DNA of 64,000 bases from RYN-230 sp036497945 (GTDB lineage: Bacteria > Actinomycetota > Actinomycetes > Streptosporangiales > Streptosporangiaceae). This document shows, piece by piece, positions 1 to 7,559 of the stretch. A program made the translations under genes and the position numbers. Positions within the stretch are counted from its first letter, which is position 1. Each line of letters starts with the position of its first letter. Location of the stretch: positions 23,686 through 87,685 of the forward strand of contig DASXIN010000180.1 of the NCBI GenBank assembly GCA_036497945.1, read 5' to 3'. Under the pieces are notes generated by a model that did not search any database, had not been told where the DNA came from, and saw only the letters and a list, made by a program, of their open reading frames with translations.

Positions 1-832
1 TCCGGTCGAACTGCGCGATGGCCTGCTCCGAAGCGATGGTGACCGGCCGCTCGTCCCGCGGCGGCTGGGCCAGGCTGGCCAGCGAAGCCAGCGACCCGGC
101 CTTGCCGTACCCAGGGGTCACCTGGATGTTGAATACGAAGTCGGCGAAGCCGGCCAGCGCGGTGGCGCCGTTGCCGAGCAGTTGCTGCAGCTGGATGAGT
201 GTGGCCAGGCCGGCCGAGCTTTGCGCCGGGTCGGGGAACTCCACGTGCAGCCCGAGCCCGGTGGCCGGGCCACCCACCCGCTGCGGCAGCAGGAACTGCC
301 AGCCCACCGAGGAGCCGAAGGCGGGCACTTGCGCCGCCACCGACCTGGGCATCACGATCATCAGCGGGGACCGGGCCACGCTCACGCCGGACGGCTGGAC
401 CAGCTGGGCGCCGGCCGGGGAGCTGCGGGCCACGTTCACCCACAGCGCGGAATCGGGGATCCAGGCGTCGAACGTGGGGCTGCCCGCGGCCGACTTCGTG
501 CCGGATATCTGCGCGGCTGCGGCGGCCGACTGCGCGCTGGTCACGTGCACCACGGCGCAGTGCCCCTGCACGTTGTTGTGCTCGGCGTTGAAGTACTTGG
601 CCACGTGGCTGACCGCGGGCGCGATGTCCGGCGATGCGGCCAGGTTGACCACCACCGGGTGGTCGGTGCAGGAGGCGCGGGACACCACGGCCTCCGCGCC
701 GAAGGCGACCAGCAGGGTGCAGGCGATCAGGCCGGCCAGCGCGCTCAGCCCGATCACGATCCTTACCCGGCGCGGCCGCCCGCGCTGGTTGCGGCCCTGC
801 GGGCCGGTCTGCCCGATGGCTCCAGCGTTCAC
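1..832 (-). CDS. Substrate-binding domain protein (possibly with a C-terminal VWA domain), 5' part only
   Basis: An open minus-strand frame runs from a GTG at 832, preceded by GAGGG six bases upstream, to the window edge without a stop, so about 277 residues are visible. An Arg-rich cytoplasmic start is followed by one hydrophobic segment (about residues 25-45, IVIGLSALAGLIACTLLVAF). An extracellular region then reads like a periplasmic-binding fold (VVNLAASPDIAPAV, FDAWIPDSALW, SPLMIVMPRSVA). This is the look of the actinobacterial family that joins a solute-binding domain to a C-terminal von Willebrand A domain, but any VWA part lies outside the window. The role is unknown; anchoring at the outer membrane face is inferred from the single transmembrane segment. 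It is divergent from the methyltransferase that follows. Confidence 0.75.
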   Translation of the reverse strand, partial: MNAGAIGQTGPQGRNQRGRPRRVRIVIGLSALAGLIACTLLVAFGAEAVVSRASCTDHPVVVNLAASPDIAPAVSHVAKYFNAEHNNVQGHCAVVHVTSAQSAAAAAQISGTKSAAGSPTFDAWIPDSALWVNVARSSPAGAQLVQPSGVSVARSPLMIVMPRSVAAQVPAFGSSVGWQFLLPQRVGGPATGLGLHVEFPDPAQSSAGLATLIQLQQLLGNGATALAGFADFVFNIQVTPGYGKAGSLASLASLAQPPRDERPVTIASEQAIAQFDR

Positions 833-975
833 GTCATCCCTCGATCGCGCGATCCGGGGTCCCCCCACGGCCTGGCGTCACGACTTTATCCGGGCAATGC
901 GGCACAGATCAGGCGGTTACTAAGGTTGTAATGAGTGTGGCCGGCGTGCTGCTCGCGGGGCGGCAGACTAGCAGG

Positions 976-1806
976 GTGACTAGTCCTATCGAGGTCACCG
1001 ACCCGGCCGATCCACGGCTCGCCGACTACGTCGCACTGACCGATGCTGACCTGCGCACCAGCCTGGAGGCTGGGCACGGGCTGTTCGTCGCCGAGGGGGA
1101 CAAGGTGATCCGCCGCGCGCTGGCGGCGGGCTACCCGGTCCGGTCGATGCTGCTCACCGCGGCCGGGCTGGCCCGGCTGGCCGGCCTGGCCGAGCACTGC
1201 GCCGCCCCGGTCTACCTGGTCAGCGACGAGGTGGCCCGGCGGCTGACCGGCTACCGGGTGCACCGTGGCGCGCTGGCCTCGGTGGCCCGGCCGCCGCTGC
1301 CCGACGTGGGCCAGGTGCTGGCCACCGCCCGGCGCGTCGTGGTGCTGGAGGACCTGGTCGACCACGGCAACGTGGGCGCGGTGTTCCGCTGCGCGGCTGC
1401 GTTCGGGGCCGACGCGGTGATCCTGTCCCCGCGCTGCGCCGACCCGCTCTACCGGCGGTCGGTCAAGGTTTCCATGGGTGCGGTGTTCGCCGTGCCGTAT
1501 GCCCGGATGGCCGACTGGTACGGCGGGCTCGGCCAGTTGCGGGCGGCCGGGTTCCGGCTGCTGGCGCTCACCCCGGACCAGTCAGCCACGCCGATCGGCG
1601 CCGCCCTGCCGGCCGGCGCCGCCGCGGCGGATCGGGTGGCGTTGCTGCTCGGCTGCGAGGGGGATGGGCTGTCCGCCCGCTGGATGCGCGAGGCCGATGC
1701 GGCGGTCTGCATCCCGATGAGCGCATCGGCCATGGCCCTGGGGGTGGATTCGCTCAACGTGGTCGCGGCGGCCGCGGTCGCCTGCCACGCCCTGACCATG
1801 CACTAG
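976..1806 (+). CDS. TrmH/SpoU-family RNA 2'-O-methyltransferase
   Basis: Probable SAM-dependent ribose 2'-O-methyltransferase acting on rRNA or tRNA. The N-terminal part (IEVTDPADPRLADY) is a substrate-binding region. The C-terminal SPOUT knot has the three family motifs: HGNVGAVFRCAAAFGAD, LLLGCEGDGLS, and IPMSASAMALGVDSLNVVAA. About 276 residues, normal for the family. I chose the GTG at 976 because homologous proteins begin a few residues before the DPADPR motif. An ATG at 931, preceded by AAGG, would add 15 residues and cannot be excluded. The target nucleotide cannot be read from sequence. Confidence 0.9.
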   Translation: MTSPIEVTDPADPRLADYVALTDADLRTSLEAGHGLFVAEGDKVIRRALAAGYPVRSMLLTAAGLARLAGLAEHCAAPVYLVSDEVARRLTGYRVHRGALASVARPPLPDVGQVLATARRVVVLEDLVDHGNVGAVFRCAAAFGADAVILSPRCADPLYRRSVKVSMGAVFAVPYARMADWYGGLGQLRAAGFRLLALTPDQSATPIGAALPAGAAAADRVALLLGCEGDGLSARWMREADAAVCIPMSASAMALGVDSLNVVAAAAVACHALTMH

Positions 1807-1828
1807 CCGCGGCTGGCCGCGGCCTGGC

Positions 1829-2326
1829 CTACCGGTTTTTCGACGCGCTGTAGTAGGCGCTCGATTCGCGCTGGTACAGCAGCACGATCACGCCCAGCCC
1901 GATCAGCCAGATCAGGATCGAGATCAACCGGCTCAGCACCGGCTCCGCCTGCCGGAAACTGGTCAGCACGGACAGCGTGTCCAGCCCGAAGAACACCGTG
2001 GCGGTGATCCGGGCCCAGTTCTTCCCGGCCTTGTTGGCATACGCCATCCACAGCCACAGGCCGATCCCGATCAGGCCGAAGATGATGGCGACCGCCACCG
2101 CCGCGACTTCGGCCGAGTGCAGTTTGCTGGCCGTCAGCGTGGGATCGGCGTTATGTATCGCGGTCTTCAGGCTGCCCACGGTGGCCAGCGTGATGATGAG
2201 GCTGATCGCGCTCACAATCGCGCCGGCATACATCAGCTTCACCGCCTGCACCACGGGGGTGGGCGGCGCCGGGCGCTGCGGCTCCGGTTCCGCGGCTCCG
2301 CCGGTCGGATACGGCTGGTACGACAT
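1829..2326 (-). CDS. Four-helix integral membrane protein, unknown function
   Basis: 165 residues. A short Pro/Glu-rich cytoplasmic N-terminus (about 25 residues) is followed by four hydrophobic segments: near 30-52, 72-97, 103-125 and 133-152. The body (VQAVKLMYAGAIVSAISLIITL, GLWLWMAYANKAGKNWARI) resembles small actinobacterial membrane proteins annotated only as hypothetical. No catalytic motif is visible. It converges with the methyltransferase gene, with only 22 bases between the stops. Its own start is 122 bases from the end of the ATPase gene that reads the same way. Confidence 0.8.
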   Translation of the reverse strand: MSYQPYPTGGAAEPEPQRPAPPTPVVQAVKLMYAGAIVSAISLIITLATVGSLKTAIHNADPTLTASKLHSAEVAAVAVAIIFGLIGIGLWLWMAYANKAGKNWARITATVFFGLDTLSVLTSFRQAEPVLSRLISILIWLIGLGVIVLLYQRESSAYYSASKNR

Positions 2327-2448
2327 AGCTGCTCCCTAGTGAACTCCAGATAGGCGTGCCGTGCGGCTCACCACGGATCACCGGGCCGGCGGCGCCAAGA
2401 GAGCATAGCGGCGCGGTTCACCGTTGCCTAGGCCGAACTGTGCCCGTT

Positions 2449-2961
2449 TTACGCGTCGGGATGCAGCAGCGCCCAGACCACCTTGCCGCCCTCATCGAGC
2501 AGATGCCAGCCCCAGCGGACGCAGCACGACTCGACCACGTTCAGCCCGCGGCCGTTCTCGTCGCACAGCTGCGGATCACGCAGTACCGGGATGCCGCTGC
2601 CGGGGTCGGTCACCATGCACATGACATACGGCGCCTGGCCGAGCAGCCGGAGCCGGATCGGGCAGTCGCTGGGGTGCACCCGGGCCTGTGCCATGCCGTG
2701 CCGCAGCGCGTTGGTGACCAGTTCCGAGACCACCAGCTCGGCCATGTCCACCAGGTCAGGCAGCCGCCACTCGAGCAGCACGCTGTGGGTGAAGTCCCGG
2801 CCCGTCTTGACCGCTTCGGGCACCGCGCGCAGGCCGCAGGTCGCCGACGGCTGCGTCGCGGCAAGCTCATCGAGGGCAGGCACTGGGGGGCGCAGCGGGC
2901 TCGCGTAGCGCATTCCGGCGGGCTCCCCGGGGGAGAGGAGCCACTCTTGGCCCACGCTCAT
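2449..2961 (-). CDS. Anti-sigma-factor-like ATP-binding protein (RsbW-type HATPase)
   Basis: About 170 residues with a GHKL ATPase fold. The N-box is VSELVTNALRHG, the G1-type box VTDPGSGIP, and the G2-type box NGRGLNVVESC. These define the small serine-kinase-like ATPases common in Streptomyces and relatives, which bind sigma factors or act as switch proteins. The sequence around the start has GGAGG at 2963-2967. The ATG at 2961 sits very close to it and a GTG at 2955 has better spacing; an ATG at 3003 lacks a good site. It is divergent from the DUF5753 regulator and DUF397 genes. This ATPase/HTH/DUF397 set is a recurring actinobacterial module, so a functional link is likely but not shown here. 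Confidence 0.88.
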   Translation of the reverse strand: MSVGQEWLLSPGEPAGMRYASPLRPPVPALDELAATQPSATCGLRAVPEAVKTGRDFTHSVLLEWRLPDLVDMAELVVSELVTNALRHGMAQARVHPSDCPIRLRLLGQAPYVMCMVTDPGSGIPVLRDPQLCDENGRGLNVVESCCVRWGWHLLDEGGKVVWALLHPDA

Positions 2962-3071
2962 GACCTCCGTCGTGACTGGCGAGGTCGCCCGGTGTGGGGT
3001 CATCGGGATCCCGTCTGTCTCCTGGCACTATGTCGTGTGGGTGGCGCGCAAGCGCTATCATCCTCGATATA

Positions 3072-3102
3072 CCTTGCATGCGCAAGGGCGGATGCACGTG
3101 CA
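3072..3102. promoter_or_regulatory. Palindromes between the divergent ATPase and DUF5753-HTH genes
   Basis: Two adjacent dyads lie in the 236-base divergent spacer. One is CCTTGC-ATGC-GCAAGG at 3072-3087, with a central GCATGC. The other is TGCACGTGCA at 3093-3102, a perfect 10-base palindrome. The position and symmetry suit operators for the adjacent helix-turn-helix regulator. The second dyad shares GCACGTRCAG with the region upstream of the other DUF5753 gene in this window (38870-38879). No binding data support this. Confidence 0.4.
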
Positions 3103-3197
3103 GATGAAAGTGCCGATGGTACGTGCGGGCCGTTTAGGAGGCCTCAAACGGGAGGAGCTGCTGACGGATTTCTGCGGCGAATAGCTGGGGGGTTGGA

Positions 3198-4067
3198 GTG
3201 ATCTCAGTACAGCCGGGAAGTGGGCCGACGGTCCTGCGTATCCTTCTCGGCTCTCAGCTCCGGAGGCTGCGTGAGGCCAGGGGGATCACGCGCGAGGACG
3301 CCGGCTACGCCATCCGCGCATCCGGCTCCAAAATCAGCCGCATGGAGCTCGGCAGGGTCAGCTTCAAGGAGCGTGACGTTGTCGATCTGCTGGAGATCTA
3401 TGGGGTCACTGATGAGACCGAGCGGGCCACTCTGGTGGCGCTGGCCAGGGAAGCGAATTCCCCGGGCTGGTGGCACAAGTACGGGGATGTGCTCCCGGAC
3501 TGGTTCCAGGTCTATGTCGGCCTGGAGGAAGCCGCGGCTCTCATCAGGCTCTACGAAGTCCAGTTCGTCCCGGGGTTGCTGCAGACGGCGGATTACGCCA
3601 GAGCGGTCGTCCGGTTGGGTCAGCCAGGAGCGTCTGCTGAGGAGATCGAGCGCCGGGTAAGCCTGCGCATCGCCCGGCAGGAACTGCTGAGCAAGCCCGA
3701 TGCGCCGCGCTTGTGGGCGGTGGTGGACGAAGCCGCGCTGCGGCGGCCGATTGGGGGCAAGGAGGTGATGCGGGCGCAGCTCGAGCGGTTGATCGAGGTG
3801 ACCAAGGAGCCCAACATCACGCTCCAGGTGGTCCCGTTCAGCTATGGTGGCCACTCGGCGGAAGGCGGGGCTTTTACTATCCTTCGGTTCCCCGAGGCCG
3901 ACCTGCCTGACGTGGTATACGTCGAGCAGCTGACGAGCTCCCTTTACCTGGACAAACGCGACGACGTGGAACGCTACACCGAGGTGATGGAGCGTCTCAG
4001 TGTGGAGAGCGAGTCGCCGGAACACACCACAGAAATCCTGAGCGGGATGCTTGAGGAAGTCGGATAG
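3198..4067 (+). CDS. XRE-family helix-turn-helix regulator with DUF5753 domain (Scr1-like)
   Basis: 289 residues. The N-terminal HTH (about 10-70) contains LGSQLRRLREARGITREDAGYAIRASGSKISRME in segments typical of this class. The rest is the DUF5753 domain, with the hallmark WWHKYGDVLPDWFQVYVGLE, VPGLLQTADYARAV, LWAVVDEAALRRP and DVVYVEQLTSSLYLD motifs. These proteins are paired with DUF397 partners and have been compared to toxin-antitoxin-like or developmental switches (the bldB/whiJ type). The start is a GTG behind GGTTGGA. The stop is immediately followed by the ATG of the DUF397 gene, so the two are cotranscribed. Confidence 0.93.
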   Translation: MISVQPGSGPTVLRILLGSQLRRLREARGITREDAGYAIRASGSKISRMELGRVSFKERDVVDLLEIYGVTDETERATLVALAREANSPGWWHKYGDVLPDWFQVYVGLEEAAALIRLYEVQFVPGLLQTADYARAVVRLGQPGASAEEIERRVSLRIARQELLSKPDAPRLWAVVDEAALRRPIGGKEVMRAQLERLIEVTKEPNITLQVVPFSYGGHSAEGGAFTILRFPEADLPDVVYVEQLTSSLYLDKRDDVERYTEVMERLSVESESPEHTTEILSGMLEEVG

Positions 4068-4301
4068 ATGAATACATATAATGGAATGCCAGCCACCGAC
4101 TTGGTTGATGCCTGCTGGCGCAAGAGCAGCATCAGCAATTCCCAGGGGACGTGCGTCGAGGTGGCCCGGCTTAACGAGGCCGAGTTCGCGGTGCGTAATT
4201 CGCGCAATCCGGAGGGCCCGGCCCTTATCTACACCAGGGCAGAGATCGCCGCGCTGATCGAGGGCGTCAAGCTCGGCGAGTTCGACGACCTGCTGGTCTG
4301 A
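4068..4301 (+). CDS. DUF397 domain protein
   Basis: 77 residues. The canonical signature is visible: ACWRKSSISNSQGTCVEVA, then VRNSRNPEGPALIYTRAEIAALIEGVKLGEFDDL. DUF397 proteins are small partners of DUF5753 regulators in actinobacteria. The ATG abuts the regulator's TAG with no spacing, so translational coupling is expected. A strong hairpin follows 80 bases downstream. Confidence 0.95.
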   Translation: MNTYNGMPATDLVDACWRKSSISNSQGTCVEVARLNEAEFAVRNSRNPEGPALIYTRAEIAALIEGVKLGEFDDLLV

Positions 4302-4379
4302 GCCAGGTCAGCTGCCCAGCACAGAGCCTGCGCGGCCGTCCCGGGCCGCGATCAGCCGCCGAAAGCCGATAGCCCCAGC

Positions 4380-4418
4380 CACTGGCCGCCGTGTCCCTGC
4401 GCGACACGGCGGCCAGTG
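4380..4418 (+). terminator. Hairpin after the DUF397 gene
   Basis: A 16-bp perfect stem (4380-4395 with 4403-4418, CACTGGCCGCCGTGTC and its complement) with a seven-base loop, followed by TT. It lies between the DUF397 stop and the next gene on the same strand. The rest of the 4302-4576 spacer holds nothing else I recognise. Confidence 0.65.
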
Positions 4419-4576
4419 TTCTGCCCGGCCTGGCCCCGCCAATCTGGGTGTCAGCTGAGGGTGAACCTAAGACGAGCTGCGACTTACCTGGAAGATAGCT
4501 GTGGAGCTGGTGCGGGTTGCCTGGAGCGGGCCGCGCAGCGGGCGGGCCAGCCGGGCCGCGCGGCTAGAGTCCTGAC

Positions 4577-5359
4577 GTGACCCAGCTGCAGGAATCCAGC
4601 CTCAAGCCGCTGACCAGGCGGCTCATCGGCTGGGAGATCGCCGTCGTATTCGGGGTGTCGCTGGGCGCGAGCGCGCTGTTCGCCATCATCAACTTGATCG
4701 GCTCGCTGACCGCGAACAAGGCGCTGGGCAAGCAGCAGGCCCTGCTGGTCGGCTCGCTCGCCCCCGGCCGGCCCTGGCTCGACCTGACCCTGCAGCTGGC
4801 CAACATCCTGACCACGCTGGTCCCGGTGGCCCTGGTGTTCTACCTGCTGGCCCGGGAAGGCGAGACGCCGTCCTCGGCGATGGGCCTGGACGCTAAGGAA
4901 CCCGGCCGGGACCTGGCCAGGGGCGCCGCCCTGGCCGCGCTGATCGGCGGCTCCGGGCTGGCCCTGTACCTGATCGCGTACAAGCTCGGTCTCGCGCTGA
5001 ACGTGGTCCCGGAGAACCTGCCCGCGCTGTGGTGGCGGATCCCGGTGCTGATCCTGGACGCCGCGCAGAACGGCATCGTGGAAGAGATCCTGGTCATCGG
5101 CTACCTGCTGCGCCGCCTGGACCAGCTCGGCTGGTCCCCGGCCAAGGCCATCGCGGTGAGCGCGCTGCTCCGCGGGTCCTACCACCTCTACCAGGGCTTC
5201 GGCGGGTTCATCGGGAACGCCGTGATGGGCGTGATCTTCGCGCTGCTGTATCGCCGCTGGGGCCGGGTCACCCCGCTGATCATCGCGCACGCGCTCATCG
5301 ACACCGGCGCGTTCGTCGGCTACGCGGCCCTGCACGGCCACGTCTCCTGGCTCCCGTAG
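4577..5359 (+). CDS. CPBP-family intramembrane protease (Abi/CAAX-like)
   Basis: 260 residues, strongly hydrophobic, with about seven membrane segments. The three intramembrane motifs are recognisable: EE at 169-170 in GIVEEILVIGY, H203 in RGSYHLYQG, and H238/D242 in IIAHALIDTG. In the usual EExxxR motif the Arg position is Ile here, so this belongs to the variant group with a relaxed first motif. Members cleave or process membrane proteins, or act in immunity and secretion; the substrate cannot be told. A GTG start follows a leader with no strong ribosome site. It converges with the YbaK gene across a shared hairpin. Confidence 0.9.
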   Translation: MTQLQESSLKPLTRRLIGWEIAVVFGVSLGASALFAIINLIGSLTANKALGKQQALLVGSLAPGRPWLDLTLQLANILTTLVPVALVFYLLAREGETPSSAMGLDAKEPGRDLARGAALAALIGGSGLALYLIAYKLGLALNVVPENLPALWWRIPVLILDAAQNGIVEEILVIGYLLRRLDQLGWSPAKAIAVSALLRGSYHLYQGFGGFIGNAVMGVIFALLYRRWGRVTPLIIAHALIDTGAFVGYAALHGHVSWLP

Positions 5360-5377
5360 CCGCCCAGTTTCATCAGT

Positions 5378-5417
5378 GCGGTGAGTCGTGCCCCACGGGT
5401 GGGGCACGACTCACCGC
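5378..5417. terminator. Bidirectional terminator between the CPBP and YbaK genes
   Basis: A perfect 19-bp inverted repeat (5378-5396 and 5399-5417) separated by two bases. The structure is symmetric and ends two bases before the YbaK stop codon, so it can terminate both converging transcripts. No long T tract is present, as is usual in high-GC actinobacteria. Confidence 0.75.
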
Positions 5418-5418
5418 G

Positions 5419-5979
5419 CTAACGTGCGAGGCCCTGGATGACGGCGGCGCCGGGCAGCTTGGCCAGCAACGCGCCGGGCAGGACCAGCTTGGACCGGCGC
5501 ACGCCGCTGCCGATCACCACCCGCGGCGTCCCGGCCACCGCCGCGTCGACCAGGACGGGCCAGCCCGCGGGCAGCCCGATCGCGGTGATCCCGCCGTATT
5601 CCATCCCGGTCTCGGCCACCGCGACGTCCCGGGGCGCGAACGAGGCCTTGCGCACATCCAGCTCGCGCCGCACCACGCCGTTCACGTCGGCCCTGGTGGT
5701 GGCCAGCACCATGCAGGCCGCGAACCGGGTCTCCCCGCCGCGCCGCCCGCTGATCAGCACGCAGTTGGCCGATTCGGCCAGGCCGACGCCGTACCGCTGG
5801 CAGAACGCCGCGGTGTCGGCCAGGTCCGGATCGATCTCCGCGACCGCCACCTGGCCGGCCAGGCCGTCCAGGCGGTCCAGCCCGGCCAGGCGGTCCAGCC
5901 CGGCCAGCGCCCCGGCCACCGCCGGGGCGAGCAGGTCCGGCCGGTCCAGCGCGGGCACCGTATCGAGCTCACCCATCAT
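5419..5979 (-). CDS. YbaK/EbsC-type aminoacyl-tRNA deacylase domain protein
   Basis: About 186 residues. The YbaK/ProX fold is seen in GLAESANCVLISG, FAACMVLATTRADVNGVVRRELDVRKASFA, TGMEYGGITAIGLPAGWPVLVD and PRVVIGSGVRRSKLVL. Such proteins hydrolyse mischarged tRNA or related thioester-linked amino acids in the cytoplasm. A perfect 18-base tandem duplication (5871-5888 and 5889-5906) gives the N-terminal LAGLDRLAGLDR repeat, probably a recent local expansion. Start candidates are ATG 5979, ATG 5976 and GTG 5988. It is divergent from the amidase gene with only 26 bases between. Confidence 0.88.
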   Translation of the reverse strand: MMGELDTVPALDRPDLLAPAVAGALAGLDRLAGLDRLDGLAGQVAVAEIDPDLADTAAFCQRYGVGLAESANCVLISGRRGGETRFAACMVLATTRADVNGVVRRELDVRKASFAPRDVAVAETGMEYGGITAIGLPAGWPVLVDAAVAGTPRVVIGSGVRRSKLVLPGALLAKLPGAAVIQGLAR

Positions 5980-6005
5980 GATTCGCACCCCGTTATCCTG
6001 CCACC

Positions 6006-7550
6006 ATGCCCGTGCCCGTCCCGCCGCCCGTCAGCCCCGGGGACGGCACCCCCGGTGAGCCAGTCGCCGCACTGCACCAAGCGATGGCCGCGGGCACGCT
6101 GACCTCCGCCACGCTGACCGCGCGCTGCCTGGACCGGATCGCCGAGCTCAACCCCCGGCTGCGCGCGGTCATCACGGTCAGCCCGGAGGCCGCCGCCGAG
6201 GCGGCCGCCCGGGACCGCGACCGGCCGCCCAGCAGCGGCCCGCTGCACGGCATCCCGGTGCTGATCAAGGACAACATCGCGGTGGCCGGGCTGCCCGCCA
6301 CGGCCGGCTCGCCCGCGCTGCTCGGCGCCGAGACCGGGGACAGTTTCCTGGTCGGCCGGCTGCGCGCGGCAGGCGCGGTGATCCTGGGCAAGGCCAACCT
6401 GTCCGAGTGGGCCAACTTCCGCTCGCCGACGTCCAGCAGCGGCTGGAGCACGCTGGGCGGGCAGGCGGCCAACCCGCACGCGCTGGACCGCAACCCGTCC
6501 GGGTCGAGTTCCGGCTCCGGCGTGGCCGTGGCGGCCGGCCTGGTGCCGCTCGCCGTGGGCACCGAGACCGACGGCTCGATCGTCTGCCCGGCCAGTGCGT
6601 GCGGCGTGGTCGGCATCAAGCCCACCCTCGGCCTGGTCAGCCGGCACGGCATCGTGCCGATCTCGGCGGAGCAGGACACCGCCGGCCCGCTGGCCCGCAC
6701 CGTGGCCGACGCGGCCGCCCTGCTCAGCGTGCTGGCCGGGGCCGACGCCGCCGACCCGGCCACCGAGATGGCCGCCGGTCAGCCCACCGACTACACCATG
6801 TTCCTGGACCCCGGGGCGCTGCGCGGCGCCCGGATCGGCGTGTGGCGGGACGGCTGCCGCGGGGCCGGCCAGGGCACGCTGACCGTGCTGGACGCCGCCG
6901 TCGCGTTGCTCCGCGAGCAGGGCGCGACCGTGCTGGACCCAGTGGACCTGCCCGGCGCGGCCGGCCTGGAAGGGCCCGAGTTCGCCGCGCTGCTGCACGA
7001 GTTCAAGCACGACCTCAACCGCTACCTGCCCAGCCTGCCCGGCCCGCGGCCGCGATCCCTGGCCGAGCTCATCCACTACAACATGCGCAACGCCGGCCAG
7101 GTGCTGGTGCACTTCGGCCAGGAACTGTTCGAGCAGGCCGAAGCGACCAGCGGGGACCCGGCCGACCCGGCCGCCCGGGCCGCCCGGGCCGAAGCGCGAG
7201 CGGGGGCCCGGGAGGCGCTGGACGGCCCGCTGGCCGCGCACCGGCTGGACGCGATCGTCACGCTCACCGCCAACCCGGCCTGGCTGACCGACCACCTGCT
7301 CGGTGATCATGACGTGTTCCACACGTCCAGCCCGTCCGCGGTGGCCGGCTACCCGGCGATCAGCGTCCCGGCCGGCCAGGTGCACGGGCTGCCGGTCGGC
7401 CTGTCCTTCCTCGGCCCGGCCTGGAGCGAGCCCCGGCTGATCGCCCTGGCGGGCGCGTTTGAGCAGCGCCGGCCCGCGCTGCGGCACCCGGGGCTGACGT
7501 CGGACGTTCCAGGTGCCGGGGCCCGCGAGGCCGCCCGAGCACAGCGATAA
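6006..7550 (+). CDS. Amidase-signature family hydrolase
   Basis: 514 residues with the Ser-cisSer-Lys catalytic set of amidase-signature enzymes: K88 in PVLIKDN, S167 in NPSGSSSGSGVAVAAG, and nucleophile S191 in GTETDGSIVCPAS. The full length covers the usual core plus a C-terminal lid region. The family hydrolyses carboxamides. It is not part of a gatCAB set here, since no gatB or gatC is adjacent, so it is more likely a free-standing amidase. The ATG at 6006 is nine bases before another possible start in a low-complexity Pro/Val tract. mshC follows after nine bases. Confidence 0.93.
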   Translation: MPVPVPPPVSPGDGTPGEPVAALHQAMAAGTLTSATLTARCLDRIAELNPRLRAVITVSPEAAAEAAARDRDRPPSSGPLHGIPVLIKDNIAVAGLPATAGSPALLGAETGDSFLVGRLRAAGAVILGKANLSEWANFRSPTSSSGWSTLGGQAANPHALDRNPSGSSSGSGVAVAAGLVPLAVGTETDGSIVCPASACGVVGIKPTLGLVSRHGIVPISAEQDTAGPLARTVADAAALLSVLAGADAADPATEMAAGQPTDYTMFLDPGALRGARIGVWRDGCRGAGQGTLTVLDAAVALLREQGATVLDPVDLPGAAGLEGPEFAALLHEFKHDLNRYLPSLPGPRPRSLAELIHYNMRNAGQVLVHFGQELFEQAEATSGDPADPAARAARAEARAGAREALDGPLAAHRLDAIVTLTANPAWLTDHLLGDHDVFHTSSPSAVAGYPAISVPAGQVHGLPVGLSFLGPAWSEPRLIALAGAFEQRRPALRHPGLTSDVPGAGAREAARAQR

Positions 7551-7559
7551 CCTGCGCTC

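Noticed and set aside
18..931. Plus-strand open frames near the left edge
   Set aside because: They are antisense to the binding-protein gene, which has a signal anchor, a ribosome site and a family-like sequence; the plus frames are Arg/Pro/Gly-rich composition artefacts.
2960..3184. Possible small plus-strand gene in the divergent spacer
   Set aside because: It lacks a ribosome site and family pattern, overlaps the start of the ATPase gene, and contains the operator-like palindromes.
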